Source: JBMHDW01 sp049889175 (GTDB lineage: Bacteria > Pseudomonadota > Gammaproteobacteria > Comchoanobacterales > Comchoanobacteraceae). Taken from it: 64,000 bases of DNA. The notes below the pieces were generated by a model that saw only the letters and a program-made list of their open reading frames with translations, ran no database searches and was not told the DNA's origin. This document shows positions 52,665-62,148 of this stretch, one piece after another. Position 1 is the first letter of the stretch, and each line of letters opens with the position of its first letter. Location: contig JBMHDW010000001.1 in assembly GCA_049889175.1 (NCBI GenBank), positions 62,001 through 126,000 on the forward strand. The letters are read 5' to 3'. Made by a program: the position numbers and the translations under genes.

Positions 52665-53383
52665 GGTGTACTCGGCTGGATATCTTCAAAAAAGTCACAA
52701 TCTTGAGTTTTTTTTGTACATCTTTTAACAGCTTCAGTGATGGTAATTTTTTCCTGGATATCTTCAAAAAAGCCACAATCTTGAGGTTTTTTTGTACATC
52801 TTTTAACAGCTTCAGTGATGGTAATTTTTTCACCGTCTAGATTTTTAAAGAAATAATCATCTAGGCCATAGTCATAATCACCTGCGGATATTTTCTCAAA
52901 ATGATATTTCATCTTACCATCATTTAAGAGATGAACTCCCAGTTTAATGGTTAGAAGTCCATTCTCAACGTTTACAACTCCATTAGGGTCAGTAAAATCA
53001 TATTTGATTGTATATATTGCTGACACTTTATCAGACTTACTTCTACCTTGAAAACTCTTTCGCTCCATCTCATGAATTGTAAAATGACTATCGTTCCCAG
53101 CCCACTGAGTCTTTAAATAATTTTTAAGTTGATCTTGTGTATTGTTCTGATATGCTTCACGATCAAATGAAGCATTTTCAAAAAACTGCACATCTTCATG
53201 AATATTATCAATAATATGAATCAAAAACGCTTGATAATTTTTTTTGACTAAATAAGAATTTTGTATCTGGTCAAATGCGTCTCGTAACTCCTTATTTTTC
53301 AGATTTTGTCGCGCTAAGGCTACTGAAGAGTTCATCATCAAGCATGCGATTAATGAATGAACTAAAATCATTTTTCTTTTCAT
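52661..53383 (-). CDS. mlaC: MlaC-like periplasmic phospholipid-binding protein
   Basis: MlaC carries phospholipid between the outer-membrane MlaA complex and the inner-membrane MlaFEDB. The 240-residue protein has a signal peptide (about 1-24, ending ALA). A divergent MlaC-type body contains YTIKYDFTDPNGVV and KMKYHFEKISAGDYDYGL. Length is somewhat above E. coli MlaC (211). The extra is a nearly exact 26-residue tandem duplication at the C-terminus (EKITITEAVKRC unit), with cysteines and acidic end. ATGA overlaps tie it to mlaD and mlaB. The assignment rests mostly on gene order. Confidence 0.72.
   Translation of the reverse strand: MKRKMILVHSLIACLMMNSSVALARQNLKNKELRDAFDQIQNSYLVKKNYQAFLIHIIDNIHEDVQFFENASFDREAYQNNTQDQLKNYLKTQWAGNDSHFTIHEMERKSFQGRSKSDKVSAIYTIKYDFTDPNGVVNVENGLLTIKLGVHLLNDGKMKYHFEKISAGDYDYGLDDYFFKNLDGEKITITEAVKRCTKKPQDCGFFEDIQEKITITEAVKRCTKKTQDCDFFEDIQPSTP
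52676..52831 (-). repeat. 78-bp near-perfect tandem duplication in mlaC
   Basis: The units 52676-52753 and 52754-52831 differ at only two positions seen by eye. Each encodes 26 residues, so the reading frame is kept. The near identity suggests a recent event. Confidence 0.9.
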
Positions 53384-54318
53384 TGCTTACCTCCACCACC
53401 AATTGACTTGAATATTGATGTTAAATCCAAGCCTTTTGTTACCTCCATGATTGGGTTTAATGCTTTAATCTGTTCTTCTTTTAAGAGTGAACCGCTACTT
53501 AATTGTTCTTCTTTTCTCAGGCATCCTTCAGAATTAATGACTTCCAAAGATGCTTTACCCAATATAAGCTCTGGCTTTATTTCTATTTTCGTACAACTTT
53601 TTATATCTACTAAACCATTAAAAATGTTCATCTGAACTTTGATGTACTTATTAGTAATACAATTGCCATTACTATCTTCCTCACAATCCTCAGTGGGCTC
53701 ATCGGTTAGTTCAATACTTGATATCTCACCAACAGCTAAACCTTTATACAGAACCATTGACCCTTCTATGAGTGAAGATGGTATTTGCTCTCTGGTAAAA
53801 TAAAACTCTCTAAGACTTCCGTCATTGTCCTCATCAGGAACACCTAATGTTTGCCTTATTAATGTGCCAGCATGATCTAAAGCAGATGATAAACTTTCTT
53901 CCAGGCCTTTAACAGATGTCGTTTTAACCACAGTATCACCATGTTTCAAATACTCTTTTTGATCGGATAATTTAAACTCTAAATACTTTTGCCCCAACAG
54001 CCCCTCCGTTGCAATCGATAAAGAAGAACCTTTAGGCACTTTTAATTCCGGATCATGAATGGCAAATTCCACTCGAGCTTTTTGTGTTTCTTGATTCAAA
54101 CTAATCGCTTTAACTCTGCCAACTAATACTCCAGAAATACGCACAGGATTTAATGGGACTAATCCAGCAACATCATCAAACTCTGCATATAAACTGTAAT
54201 GTCTAGAGTTCAAAATAGGTTCTTGTGTTGTGATTGAATACGAGACAAACATCATCGCTGCTAAAGATACAATAATAAATAATCCAATCATTAAATTTTT
54301 AAGTTGTTCACTGCTCAT
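53380..54318 (-). CDS. mlaD: MlaD-like MCE protein with two MCE-like regions
   Basis: MlaD forms the hexameric lipid-binding ring of the Mla transporter. The 312-residue protein has one N-terminal membrane helix (about 8-28). A typical MCE domain (about 40-125) contains FDDVAGLVPLNPVRISGVLVG and TEGLLGQKYLEF. A second MCE-like stretch lies at about 180-275 (SMVLYKGLAVGEISSIEL, then KPELILGKASLEV). E. coli MlaD is 183 residues with one domain, so this is a longer form. The ATG at 54318 overlaps the mlaE stop. Confidence 0.85.
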   Translation of the reverse strand: MSSEQLKNLMIGLFIIVSLAAMMFVSYSITTQEPILNSRHYSLYAEFDDVAGLVPLNPVRISGVLVGRVKAISLNQETQKARVEFAIHDPELKVPKGSSLSIATEGLLGQKYLEFKLSDQKEYLKHGDTVVKTTSVKGLEESLSSALDHAGTLIRQTLGVPDEDNDGSLREFYFTREQIPSSLIEGSMVLYKGLAVGEISSIELTDEPTEDCEEDSNGNCITNKYIKVQMNIFNGLVDIKSCTKIEIKPELILGKASLEVINSEGCLRKEEQLSSGSLLKEEQIKALNPIMEVTKGLDLTSIFKSIGGGGKQ

Positions 54319-55070
54319 GGTAACCAAACTCCTGTAATAATAGCTGTTACAATATAATCCAAAAGAAAAATAGTTCCTGCTGACACCACCACAGTCTTCG
54401 TTGAGGCTAAAGACAATGAAATAGGTGTAGGCCTCACATGAACGCCAAAGTAAAGCGCATAAGTCGCAATTACAATTGGAAACGTCAAGCCTTTAATAAA
54501 CATCATTAATAAATCAAAACTAAAATACACAAACTCAGTCATCACGCTCCAATAATAACCAGCGTCAAGGTGTAAATTAATTGTTGAATAAAAATAAGCA
54601 CCTAGCAAGCCTGTATAGGCAAAAATAGCCACTAACAGAGGAAATGAAATGATCATAGCCCAAAATCTTGGGAAATAAACGTAACGCCACACATCAACAC
54701 CTATCATCTCTAAGCTGGTAATTTGATCAGAAACTTTCATTAAGCCTAACTCTGCGGTAATCGATGAAGCCGCCCGTCCAATAAACACTAAACCACCAAC
54801 GACCGGCGCCATTTCTCGAAGAATACCATTCGCAATGTAACGACCAACTGCTTCTTGAGAATTAATATAAATCAAAGCCGCATAACTCAGCAAATTCAAT
54901 ACAAAACCTAGTGTTAACGCACTCAATATGACAATCGGCAAGGATAGTACGCCAACATAATACAGTTGCTTAATTAGCTCTCGCCAATCTCGCCAGCACT
55001 TTGGAAATGATAAAGCTGCCATCATCCCAAAACGGTAAATAGTGCCAAGTTTTTGAATATGAGTTATCAT
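54315..55070 (-). CDS. mlaE: MlaE ABC-transporter permease
   Basis: MlaE is the membrane permease of the Mla lipid transporter. The 251-residue protein has five or six membrane segments and the family residues FIGRAASSITAELGLMKVSDQI with SLEMIGVDVWRY (about 99-135). It overlaps mlaF and mlaD by 4 bases each. Length is close to E. coli MlaE (260). Confidence 0.93.
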   Translation of the reverse strand: MITHIQKLGTIYRFGMMAALSFPKCWRDWRELIKQLYYVGVLSLPIVILSALTLGFVLNLLSYAALIYINSQEAVGRYIANGILREMAPVVGGLVFIGRAASSITAELGLMKVSDQITSLEMIGVDVWRYVYFPRFWAMIISFPLLVAIFAYTGLLGAYFYSTINLHLDAGYYWSVMTEFVYFSFDLLMMFIKGLTFPIVIATYALYFGVHVRPTPISLSLASTKTVVVSAGTIFLLDYIVTAIITGVWLP

Positions 55071-55864
55071 GAAAGACTCTCCTCAAAACTCTCTCCAGGA
55101 TAATGAAAGGGTATTGGGCCATGATCATTGTCACCGATAAATTGTGCCAACCAAGGGTCATTAATAGCATCCATATCTTTAGGAGCACCCAAGAAAACCC
55201 ACTTACCATCTGAGAGAACGCCAACCTTATTTGCCAACGTTATTGCTGTCTTGATATCATGCGTTACCATAAAACTGGTTGTACCTGGTGTCATCATTAA
55301 TCGCTGCATTAATTTGACCAAAACTCTAACTGTTACTGGATCCTGCCCAACAAAAGGTTCATCATAAATAAGCATCTGAGGATCCAAGCATATTGCCCTG
55401 GCTAAAGCCACACGCCGACTCATACCACCAGATAACTCATGAGGTCGTAAGTGAGCAGCATTTCGTAAACCTACTTGCTCTAACTTTAAAAGCCCGTGCA
55501 TCTCAACGATGCTTTTAGGTAGTTTATAATGATATCTGAGTGGGAACACCACATTATCAAGCACATTTAGACCATTAAATAATGCTCCAGCTTGGAACAA
55601 AAACCCCATTGACTGACGCATTGATGCCAGTTGCTTTTTATTGAGGTTACCAACATTCGATCCTCGATAATAAATATCTCCAGATGAGGGTTTTAAATGA
55701 CCTGTTATCAAATGTAGCAGTGTGCTTTTACCTACACCGCTAGGTCCAAGTAAACAGAAAAAATCTCCACTTTTAACTTCAAGAGAAACATTATCAATAA
55801 TCGTTCTTCCATGATACTTAAAAGTAACCTTATCGAGAATAATGACGTCCTGTGTGTCTTCCAT
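55067..55864 (-). CDS. mlaF: MlaF ABC-transporter ATPase
   Basis: MlaF is the ATPase of the Mla transporter. The 265-residue protein has Walker A GPSGVGKSTLLHL (about 38-50), a Q-loop in LFQAGALF, the signature LSGGMSRRVALARA (about 143-156), Walker B MLIYDEPF and the switch His in VTHD. First gene of the mlaFEDCB-murA run, divergent from kdsD, the same genome neighbourhood as in E. coli. Confidence 0.95.
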   Translation of the reverse strand: MEDTQDVIILDKVTFKYHGRTIIDNVSLEVKSGDFFCLLGPSGVGKSTLLHLITGHLKPSSGDIYYRGSNVGNLNKKQLASMRQSMGFLFQAGALFNGLNVLDNVVFPLRYHYKLPKSIVEMHGLLKLEQVGLRNAAHLRPHELSGGMSRRVALARAICLDPQMLIYDEPFVGQDPVTVRVLVKLMQRLMMTPGTTSFMVTHDIKTAITLANKVGVLSDGKWVFLGAPKDMDAINDPWLAQFIGDNDHGPIPFHYPGESFEESLS

Positions 55865-55875
55865 TGCAAATCATT

Positions 55876-55903
55876 TTGACATTTGTTATAAATTTATCAT
55901 AGT
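55876..55903 (+). promoter_or_regulatory. Candidate promoter for kdsD
   Basis: A perfect TTGACA (55876-55881) and CATAGT (55898-55903) are 16 bases apart, in the 59-base spacer between mlaF and kdsD. The -10 box is poor. Confidence 0.35.
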
Positions 55904-55923
55904 TCATTTATGTTGTACAGCCC

Positions 55924-56916
55924 ATGAAAGTTAATCAATTGCTCTCTTCTGCTCAGAACGTTATCCAGTCTGAGGCTAATGCATTAATTAAATTATCTCA
56001 AACATTAGATGATCACTTTTCTGATGCCATTGAAACTATATTTCACACTCAAGGAAGAATTATTTTAATGGGCATGGGCAAATCAGGTCATATTGCTCGC
56101 AAAATTGCTTCTACACTATCTAGTACAGGCAGCCCATCTTTTTTTGTTCATCCTGGTGAAGCCACACATGGTGATTTAGGCATGATACAACCTAATGATA
56201 CTGTCATTATTTTATCTAACTCTGGGCGAAGTGATGAGTTATCACTGATTTTACCTTACCTTAGAAAATTTAATATCCCTTTTATAGCCGTAACCAGTAA
56301 CACAAAAAGCCCTCTTTCACTGCATGCCAAACATACACTGGCACTCCCGGAACTTCAAGAAGCTTGCACTTTGTCTTTAGCACCCACTACAAGCTCCACC
56401 ATGATGCTCGCCCTAGGGGATGCCATAGCTGTAAGCCTGATGGAACAAAGAGCTTTTTCAAAACAAGATTTTGCCCTTAGACACCCATCGGGTCAACTTG
56501 GCCGCATCCTGACCACTACAATGAGTGATATTATGCGACCACTATCTGAATGCCCAGTTGTACAAACCTGCACACCTTTAAGTGAAGCACTGATTACAAT
56601 GTCTTCAAAAAACATGGGCTGTATATTAGTGACATGTGGCGGCACCTACCCCAAATTAAAAGGCATTTTTACCGATGGTGATTTGCGTCGCTCCATTGAA
56701 AAATATGAAGATTGGCACAGCAAAAACATCGACACATTGATGTCAGTCGACCCCATTGTAGCACAAGCTAATGACCTTGCCTCACAAACACTAACCGATA
56801 TGAAAACCCATAAAATTTCTGCATTACCTATCGTTTCAAGTGAAAACACCCTTCTCGGTATTTGTCATCTATTTGATTTCTATAATATGGATATTTATGA
56901 AAACGCTTTACAATAA
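55924..56916 (+). CDS. kdsD: Arabinose-5-phosphate isomerase KdsD
   Basis: KdsD converts ribulose 5-phosphate to arabinose 5-phosphate for Kdo synthesis. The 330-residue protein has an N-terminal SIS domain (GMGKSGHIARKIASTLSSTG, about 51-70; HPGEATHGDLGM) and two CBS domains (about 200-325) with FTDGDLRR. Length matches E. coli KdsD (328). kdsC does not follow; lptC overlaps by 20 bases. Confidence 0.94.
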   Translation: MKVNQLLSSAQNVIQSEANALIKLSQTLDDHFSDAIETIFHTQGRIILMGMGKSGHIARKIASTLSSTGSPSFFVHPGEATHGDLGMIQPNDTVIILSNSGRSDELSLILPYLRKFNIPFIAVTSNTKSPLSLHAKHTLALPELQEACTLSLAPTTSSTMMLALGDAIAVSLMEQRAFSKQDFALRHPSGQLGRILTTTMSDIMRPLSECPVVQTCTPLSEALITMSSKNMGCILVTCGGTYPKLKGIFTDGDLRRSIEKYEDWHSKNIDTLMSVDPIVAQANDLASQTLTDMKTHKISALPIVSSENTLLGICHLFDFYNMDIYENALQ

Positions 56917-57478
56917 TTTTTTTATTATCGCTATCATTTTTTTGCTGGCCATTATCTACGCATTAAATCCTATCAAACCAACCATCAATGAATCCTTTGA
57001 GCAACCCATGACCATGAGTCAAATATCGGTGCTTCATAAAAACTTTGGTAAAAACACTCAGCTAACGATACATGCGGATACCTTTTCCCACAACTTCAAG
57101 GAAAAAACCACACTAATTAGCCCAGTTGAAGCCACGCTAATCCAAGACAAAACGACGTGGCACTTAAGTGCTGATCGAGCTACAGATTCTGAAACCAGCC
57201 TCATCCTTGAAGGTAACGTCAAAGCGGTCAACCATTTAGAACCTAACCCTTTTCGATTTCAAACACAACGTTTAATCATTGATAAAACAAAACAAAACGC
57301 CATCATTCCCTTACCCTTAATATTGACTAAGACCTATGGAAATAGGCACTGCCTCATTTCCAAAGCCTCTTCTGGTGAATACCAACTTGATGGCACAGTG
57401 CTCACGCTAAACCAACAATCACAAAAGCTACTTAATCACCCTTGCTCATTTAAAACCACCCACCAAAATGAGGTATAA
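56897..57478 (+). CDS. lptC: LPS export protein LptC
   Basis: LptC is the single-pass inner-membrane bridge that passes LPS to LptA. The 193-residue protein has an N-terminal membrane anchor (about 8-24) and a beta-rich domain with LTIHADTFSHNF, TLIQDKTTWHLSADRA and LEGNVKAV. The ATG at 56897 has a GGA six bases away and avoids a long frame that would overlap kdsD further. lptA and lptB do not follow; instead mlaA is coupled by a TAATG overlap. Confidence 0.85.
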   Translation: MKTLYNNFFIIAIIFLLAIIYALNPIKPTINESFEQPMTMSQISVLHKNFGKNTQLTIHADTFSHNFKEKTTLISPVEATLIQDKTTWHLSADRATDSETSLILEGNVKAVNHLEPNPFRFQTQRLIIDKTKQNAIIPLPLILTKTYGNRHCLISKASSGEYQLDGTVLTLNQQSQKLLNHPCSFKTTHQNEV

Positions 57479-58182
57479 TGCGTTGTACTTTTTTTCTATT
57501 AAGCATAGCCATTATTCTTAATGGCTGTACGATCACGTCCAGTGATAGCCCTAATGACTATGACCCTTTTGAGTCTTACAATCGTAGCATTTTTAATTGG
57601 AACATATCTTTACTTGATTTAGATAATATGCCTCAAAAAAAACCATCAGTCATCCACAAGACTTTGGATAATTTTATCCACAATGTTTATGAACCAGTGA
57701 ATGTGCTCCATGATTTACTTCAAGGCAATATAAGCTATGCTCTTAATGATGCCACTCGGTTTTTGGTCAACTCAACACTCGGACTAGCAGGTCTTTTGGA
57801 CCCAGCAAGCACAATGACATTACCAAAACACCAACAAACTATGGGTAAAACGTTATATCGATGGGGCTTTAAGCATTCTCCTTTTATCATGTTACCATTG
57901 TTAGGGCCAAGCACCTTGCTTGATACATCCCACGTTATCGATGTTGGTCTGACACAATCCATGTATTATGCAGGCAATCCTTCTGATTATATCTATCCTG
58001 CTGCCAAAGCTGGACAACTTCTTACCTCACCACCACCGCCAAAAATAATCATTCAGACCCTCCTTTCTCAGGAAGATCCATATGTATTTATGCGTCAACA
58101 TTACTTGAATAACCGACAAAAAGATTACGACAATGGTGATAACTTCACCCATGATCGAGAAAACATCCTTGAGTACTTATGA
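57478..58182 (+). CDS. mlaA: MlaA (VacJ) outer-membrane lipoprotein
   Basis: MlaA removes misplaced phospholipid from the outer leaflet. The 234-residue protein has a lipoprotein signal with LNGC (Cys near 17). The VacJ body has DPFESYNRSIFNWN, then VYEPVNVLHDLLQGN, DATRFLVNSTLGLAGLLDPA and WGFKHSPFIMLPLLGPSTLLD. Length is close to E. coli MlaA (251). With the divergent mlaFEDCB the complete Mla pathway is encoded here. Confidence 0.94.
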   Translation: MRCTFFLLSIAIILNGCTITSSDSPNDYDPFESYNRSIFNWNISLLDLDNMPQKKPSVIHKTLDNFIHNVYEPVNVLHDLLQGNISYALNDATRFLVNSTLGLAGLLDPASTMTLPKHQQTMGKTLYRWGFKHSPFIMLPLLGPSTLLDTSHVIDVGLTQSMYYAGNPSDYIYPAAKAGQLLTSPPPPKIIIQTLLSQEDPYVFMRQHYLNNRQKDYDNGDNFTHDRENILEYL

Positions 58183-58640
58183 CCTCTTTGCATATCGTTT
58201 TGTTTGAACCACAGATTCCACCTAACACAGGAAATATCATTCGATTAGCTGCCAATACAGGATGCCAATTACACCTCATACACCCTCTTGGCTTTTCTTG
58301 GGACACCAAAGCTCTTCGCCGTGCTGGATTGGACTATCATCAATTTGTCGATATCAAACACCATGATAATTTTCAGTTATTTCAACAACAACACCAGGGG
58401 CGCATCCTTGCCATTAGCACACAAGGTAAACAACACTATTCTGACATCGATTATCAAAACAATGATGCCCTACTTTTTGGTGCAGAAACCCATGGTCTAA
58501 GTGATGAGGCAAAACAGAATGCAAATCACCTACTGCGCATCCCAATGCTTCCCAACCAACGCAGTCTCAACCTCAGTAATAGTGTTGCTATCATTCTATA
58601 TGAAGCGCTAAGACAATGTTGTTTTCCTAATCTAATTTAG
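58179..58640 (+). CDS. trmL: tRNA (cytidine/uridine-34 2'-O) methyltransferase TrmL
   Basis: TrmL methylates the wobble base ribose of tRNA-Leu. The 153-residue SPOUT protein begins with LFEPQIPPNTGNIIRLAANT (about 7-26). It has LLFGAETHGLSDE and closes with the knot motif RSLNLSNSVAIILYEALRQ. Length matches E. coli TrmL (157). It overlaps the mlaA stop by 4 bases. Confidence 0.94.
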   Translation: MTSLHIVLFEPQIPPNTGNIIRLAANTGCQLHLIHPLGFSWDTKALRRAGLDYHQFVDIKHHDNFQLFQQQHQGRILAISTQGKQHYSDIDYQNNDALLFGAETHGLSDEAKQNANHLLRIPMLPNQRSLNLSNSVAIILYEALRQCCFPNLI

Positions 58641-58695
58641 ATTTATAGCAATTTTAAATGCTATCCGGTAAGATGTCATTATTTCAGGAGAGACC

Positions 58696-59520
58696 GTGAA
58701 GCTAAAAGAGTATTTTTATGCATTAGGACTTAAGCCAAACATTAAGTTATGCCCATCATCCCTTGGTAAAGTTACTACCGATAGTGATTTAGACCTTGAT
58801 TTTTACCATTGGGAAGAACCTGGGGTAAAACACCTATCAATTGACCAAACAGAAATTAATGAGCTCAAAAAGTTTATTTCTCCTGGAGATATTGCTATTG
58901 ATATTGGTGCTTTTACTGGAGATAGCACTTTACCCATTGCCTTGGCATGCGGCCAAGAAGGCAAAGTATATGCCTTTGAACCCAATCCAATAACATTTCA
59001 GGTTCTTGCTAAAAATAGTCTTTTAAATAAAAATAAAACTAACATTATTCCCATACCCTTTGCCTGTACTAAAGAAAGCTCATCTAATTATTTCGGTTAT
59101 TCAAACCAATATTTATGTAATGGTGGCAATCGTGAAAACCTTGGACATTTAAATGGCCATTTTTTTAGTGTTCCTGTCAATGGCGCTAATCCTATCTCAA
59201 TTATATCATCATTTAGCCCCAATGATCTTGCAAAAGTTAAATACATCAAAATTGACACCGAAGGTCATGACTATGATGTTCTAAATATTTTAAAGGAATT
59301 AATCGATGCCCAATCTCCATTTATAAAATTTGAAATTGCAAAAAAAACAAGCACTGGCAAACGATCTAACATTAAGGACTTTTTTAGAAATCGCAATTAT
59401 GATTTGACGATAGTGAGTTCAACTGGACAATTATTTACAAATCAACCAGTCAAGGCATCTGACTATTTTAGAAATGAAACCATTGATATATTTTGTGCTC
59501 CCAGAAAGATTACACAATAA
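58696..59520 (+). CDS. FkbM-family methyltransferase
   Basis: A 274-residue SAM-dependent methyltransferase. Motif I is DIGAFTGDSTLPIA (about 70-83), then GKVYAFEPNP, and the FkbM-type IDTEGHDYDVL (about 187-197). The start is GTG behind AGGAGA. FkbM enzymes often methylate sugars or small products; here no sugar gene cluster surrounds it, so the substrate is unknown. It lies 55 bases after trmL. Confidence 0.85.
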   Translation: MKLKEYFYALGLKPNIKLCPSSLGKVTTDSDLDLDFYHWEEPGVKHLSIDQTEINELKKFISPGDIAIDIGAFTGDSTLPIALACGQEGKVYAFEPNPITFQVLAKNSLLNKNKTNIIPIPFACTKESSSNYFGYSNQYLCNGGNRENLGHLNGHFFSVPVNGANPISIISSFSPNDLAKVKYIKIDTEGHDYDVLNILKELIDAQSPFIKFEIAKKTSTGKRSNIKDFFRNRNYDLTIVSSTGQLFTNQPVKASDYFRNETIDIFCAPRKITQ

Positions 59521-59531
59521 TATATTACAAT

Positions 59532-60077
59532 CTATTCAATCCATTTGATGCTACATCCTAAACTTGGATATTGTTTTTTGATGGGCTCCCCCCCCATCAA
59601 GAGAGCATCCAGAGCCTTGGACAACTCTTCTCCATTAGGCGTTTCCCCATTGGCACTGCGATCAAAACAACCATGATACACCAAACTTTTTTGCTCATCA
59701 TATACAAAAAACTCTGGTGTACATTTAGCTTGAAAAGCCTTGGCCATTAATTGATTTTCATCATAACAATATGAACAAGTGATGTCTTTTTCCTTGACTA
59801 AGGCCACCATATTATCAGGTGAATCTTGAGGATATCTTGCAATATCATTTGAAGATACCATCAAAAACCCAATATTCTTTTTTTGATATAGCTTAACCAT
59901 ATCAATCCAAGGTCGTAAAATCCTCTGAACATAGGGACAATGATTACACATAAAAGCAATGACTACTGGTTGACCATCAAATACACTTGAACTTACCCAG
60001 CGTTCTAACATAACATCCCAAACGGAAAAGTCTGGCATTAATGTCCCTATGAGCAAAGGCATGGTTGATTGAGGCAT
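59532..60077 (-). CDS. Thioredoxin-fold redoxin protein
   Basis: A thioredoxin-like protein of about 181 residues with an AhpC/redoxin-type active site. FMCNHCPYVQRILRP (about 42-56) has two Cys as C-N-H-C. CTPEFFVYDEQ contributes the cis-Pro, and KSLVYHGCFD follows. The ATG at 60077 shares a base with the stop of the preceding DUF2177 gene (TAATG). No export signal, so likely cytoplasmic. Substrate is unknown. Confidence 0.82.
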   Translation of the reverse strand: MPQSTMPLLIGTLMPDFSVWDVMLERWVSSSVFDGQPVVIAFMCNHCPYVQRILRPWIDMVKLYQKKNIGFLMVSSNDIARYPQDSPDNMVALVKEKDITCSYCYDENQLMAKAFQAKCTPEFFVYDEQKSLVYHGCFDRSANGETPNGEELSKALDALLMGGEPIKKQYPSLGCSIKWIE

Positions 60078-60460
60078 TAAGCACCACCTAACCAAACAGC
60101 TGTTTTATGTGCTAGAACAGCTGTTGATGCAAACATAATTGTACCCCAAATCATATCCACAACAACCATCTGCCAAGGCCATTGTTTAATAATCGCACCA
60201 TTGGTTAGATCAAACACACCATAACTTACAAAGCCCAAAATGGCCGCATTCAATGCAATATGATAAACATCATGATGACCTCTTAATGCAAACCACCAAA
60301 CACCAAACACCATGACACAATAAACGGCTATGGCATAACCCAACTGCATTGGGCTAGCCAACACATGTTTCAACCACTTTTGATACAAAGGCCAAGCAAC
60401 CACAAAAATCCAAGTTAAATCAAATAGCAGCATCCAGCCAATTAATGCTAACAAACGCAT
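60077..60460 (-). CDS. DUF2177-family membrane protein
   Basis: A 127-residue protein with four membrane segments and the family stretch GFVSYGVFDLTNGAIIKQWPW, then DMIWGTIMF. The ATG at 60460 follows AAGGAG by 7 bases, so the longer frame starting at 60514 inside etfD is not used. Function is unknown. It is followed by the redoxin gene with a one-base overlap. Confidence 0.82.
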   Translation of the reverse strand: MRLLALIGWMLLFDLTWIFVVAWPLYQKWLKHVLASPMQLGYAIAVYCVMVFGVWWFALRGHHDVYHIALNAAILGFVSYGVFDLTNGAIIKQWPWQMVVVDMIWGTIMFASTAVLAHKTAVWLGGA

Positions 60461-60470
60461 TTTAAACTCC

Positions 60471-62048
60471 TTACATTGATTGATATCTGGGGCCACCGCC
60501 CCCTTCAGGTACACGCCATTGAATATTCAATGACGGATCTTTAATTGCACAGGCCTTACAGTGCAAACAATTTTGAGCATTAATATGAAGTTTTTTCTCT
60601 CCATTAAGCACTAAAATCTCATAAACATTAGCGGGACAATAGCGCGTTTCTGGTGACCCGTATTGATCATAATTTAATGATATAGGCTTACTAGGGTCCA
60701 ATATGACCAGGTGACTTGGTTGCCCCTCAGTATGATTGGTATTGGACCATCGTAATACAGTTAATCGATCAAAAGTATAACGGCCATCAGGTTTAGGATA
60801 TTGAATTTTTGGCATGGTATCTTTGGGTTTTGTTTGCAGATGATCTTCCCTTAAACCCAATGTCCAAGGCTCATATCCACGAGTAAGATAACTTACAAAT
60901 CCCGCATTCAATAATCCCTTCCATAAACCACCATAAAATCCAGGTCTAATATTACGTGCTTTTTTAAGTGACTTCATCACGTCATCTTCACGCACCATCG
61001 CATCATAATCTTCATTGTTTAAAATGGCTTTAGCTGCTAAATGGCCCGTTCTTATTGCGTGATGACTACCTTTAATCTGTGCAATATTGACGAAACCAGC
61101 AGCACAGCCCACCAAGCAACCTCCTGGAAATGTAAGCTTTGGCACTGCTTGATAACCACCTTCATTGATAACTCTTGCGCCATAGCCCTGAACAGTGCCA
61201 TTTGTAATTAGCTTGCTAATCTCTGGATGTGTTTTAAACTTCTGATACTCTTTAAAAGGATCTAACCAAGGGTTTTCATAATCTAAACCAACAATAAACC
61301 CAAGGGATAACCAGTCATCCCCCCAATGATACGCAAAACCGCCACCATATGTTTTTTGATCCATGGGCCATCCCATCGTATGGATAACATGCCCTGGTTG
61401 ATGCTGCTCTTTGGGCAAGCGCCAAAGCTCTTTCATTCCCAGACCATAAGTTTGAGGCTGACAAGATGTGCGTAAATTAAAACGCTCTATCACTTCACTA
61501 CTCAAAGAACCTTTTGCACCTTCTGCCAAAACAACATGATTAGCTAAAATACTCACACCAGCCTGATATCCAGGTCCTGGCTGCCCATTTTTTAAGCACC
61601 CCATTTCACCAGTTGTTATCCCAACAACACGTTGCTGCTTAACCACCAATGAAGCTCCTGAAAAGCCTGGATAGATATCAACCCCCAATTGTTCTGCATA
61701 TGAACCCATCCACCGCACTAAAGAAGAAAGGCTAATAATATAATTGCCTTTATTATTGAGTGTTGGTGGAACTGGTAATGACCAATACGATTGTTTACCT
61801 AACCACCAAAAATGATCTTTCACCACTGGTGTATCTAAGGGCGCATGATGGTCGTCACCAAGTAATTCATTCAGGTAATGTGCATCAAAAACATTGCCTG
61901 ATAAAATATGAGCTCCAAGTTCTGCACCTTTCTCAATGATCATTACATGGCAGTCTGGTTGACGTTTTTTCAAAGCAATGGCACAAGAGAGGCCAGCAGG
62001 ACCAGCACCAACAATCAGCACATCACAAGTAAGTGTTTGTTCATCCAT
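60471..62048 (-). CDS. etfD: Electron transfer flavoprotein-ubiquinone oxidoreductase
   Basis: ETF-QO passes electrons from ETF to ubiquinone at the inner membrane. The 525-residue protein has an FAD motif VGAGPAGLSCAIALKK (about 15-30). The GGYQAVPKLTFPGG and GCAAGFVNIAQIKGSHHA segments follow. A C-terminal 4Fe-4S site is seen in CPANVYEIL, NAQNCLHCKACAIKDP. The ATG at 62048 is chosen, because the longer frame starting at 62189 adds a poorly matched stretch. It is divergent from etfB, with which it functions. Confidence 0.93.
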   Translation of the reverse strand: MDEQTLTCDVLIVGAGPAGLSCAIALKKRQPDCHVMIIEKGAELGAHILSGNVFDAHYLNELLGDDHHAPLDTPVVKDHFWWLGKQSYWSLPVPPTLNNKGNYIISLSSLVRWMGSYAEQLGVDIYPGFSGASLVVKQQRVVGITTGEMGCLKNGQPGPGYQAGVSILANHVVLAEGAKGSLSSEVIERFNLRTSCQPQTYGLGMKELWRLPKEQHQPGHVIHTMGWPMDQKTYGGGFAYHWGDDWLSLGFIVGLDYENPWLDPFKEYQKFKTHPEISKLITNGTVQGYGARVINEGGYQAVPKLTFPGGCLVGCAAGFVNIAQIKGSHHAIRTGHLAAKAILNNEDYDAMVREDDVMKSLKKARNIRPGFYGGLWKGLLNAGFVSYLTRGYEPWTLGLREDHLQTKPKDTMPKIQYPKPDGRYTFDRLTVLRWSNTNHTEGQPSHLVILDPSKPISLNYDQYGSPETRYCPANVYEILVLNGEKKLHINAQNCLHCKACAIKDPSLNIQWRVPEGGGGPRYQSM

Positions 62049-62148
62049 TAGGGCAGTATACGTGAGTTCTAATAAGATTGCACCCTTAGTTAGACTTGTC
62101 TTTACAGGATAGACATTATAACATATAAACAATTGAAAATGGATCATC

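Noticed and set aside
58647..58666. Rho-independent terminator after trmL
   Set aside because: A 6-bp stem (ATAGCA with TGCTAT) is present, but it is A/T rich and no T-run follows.
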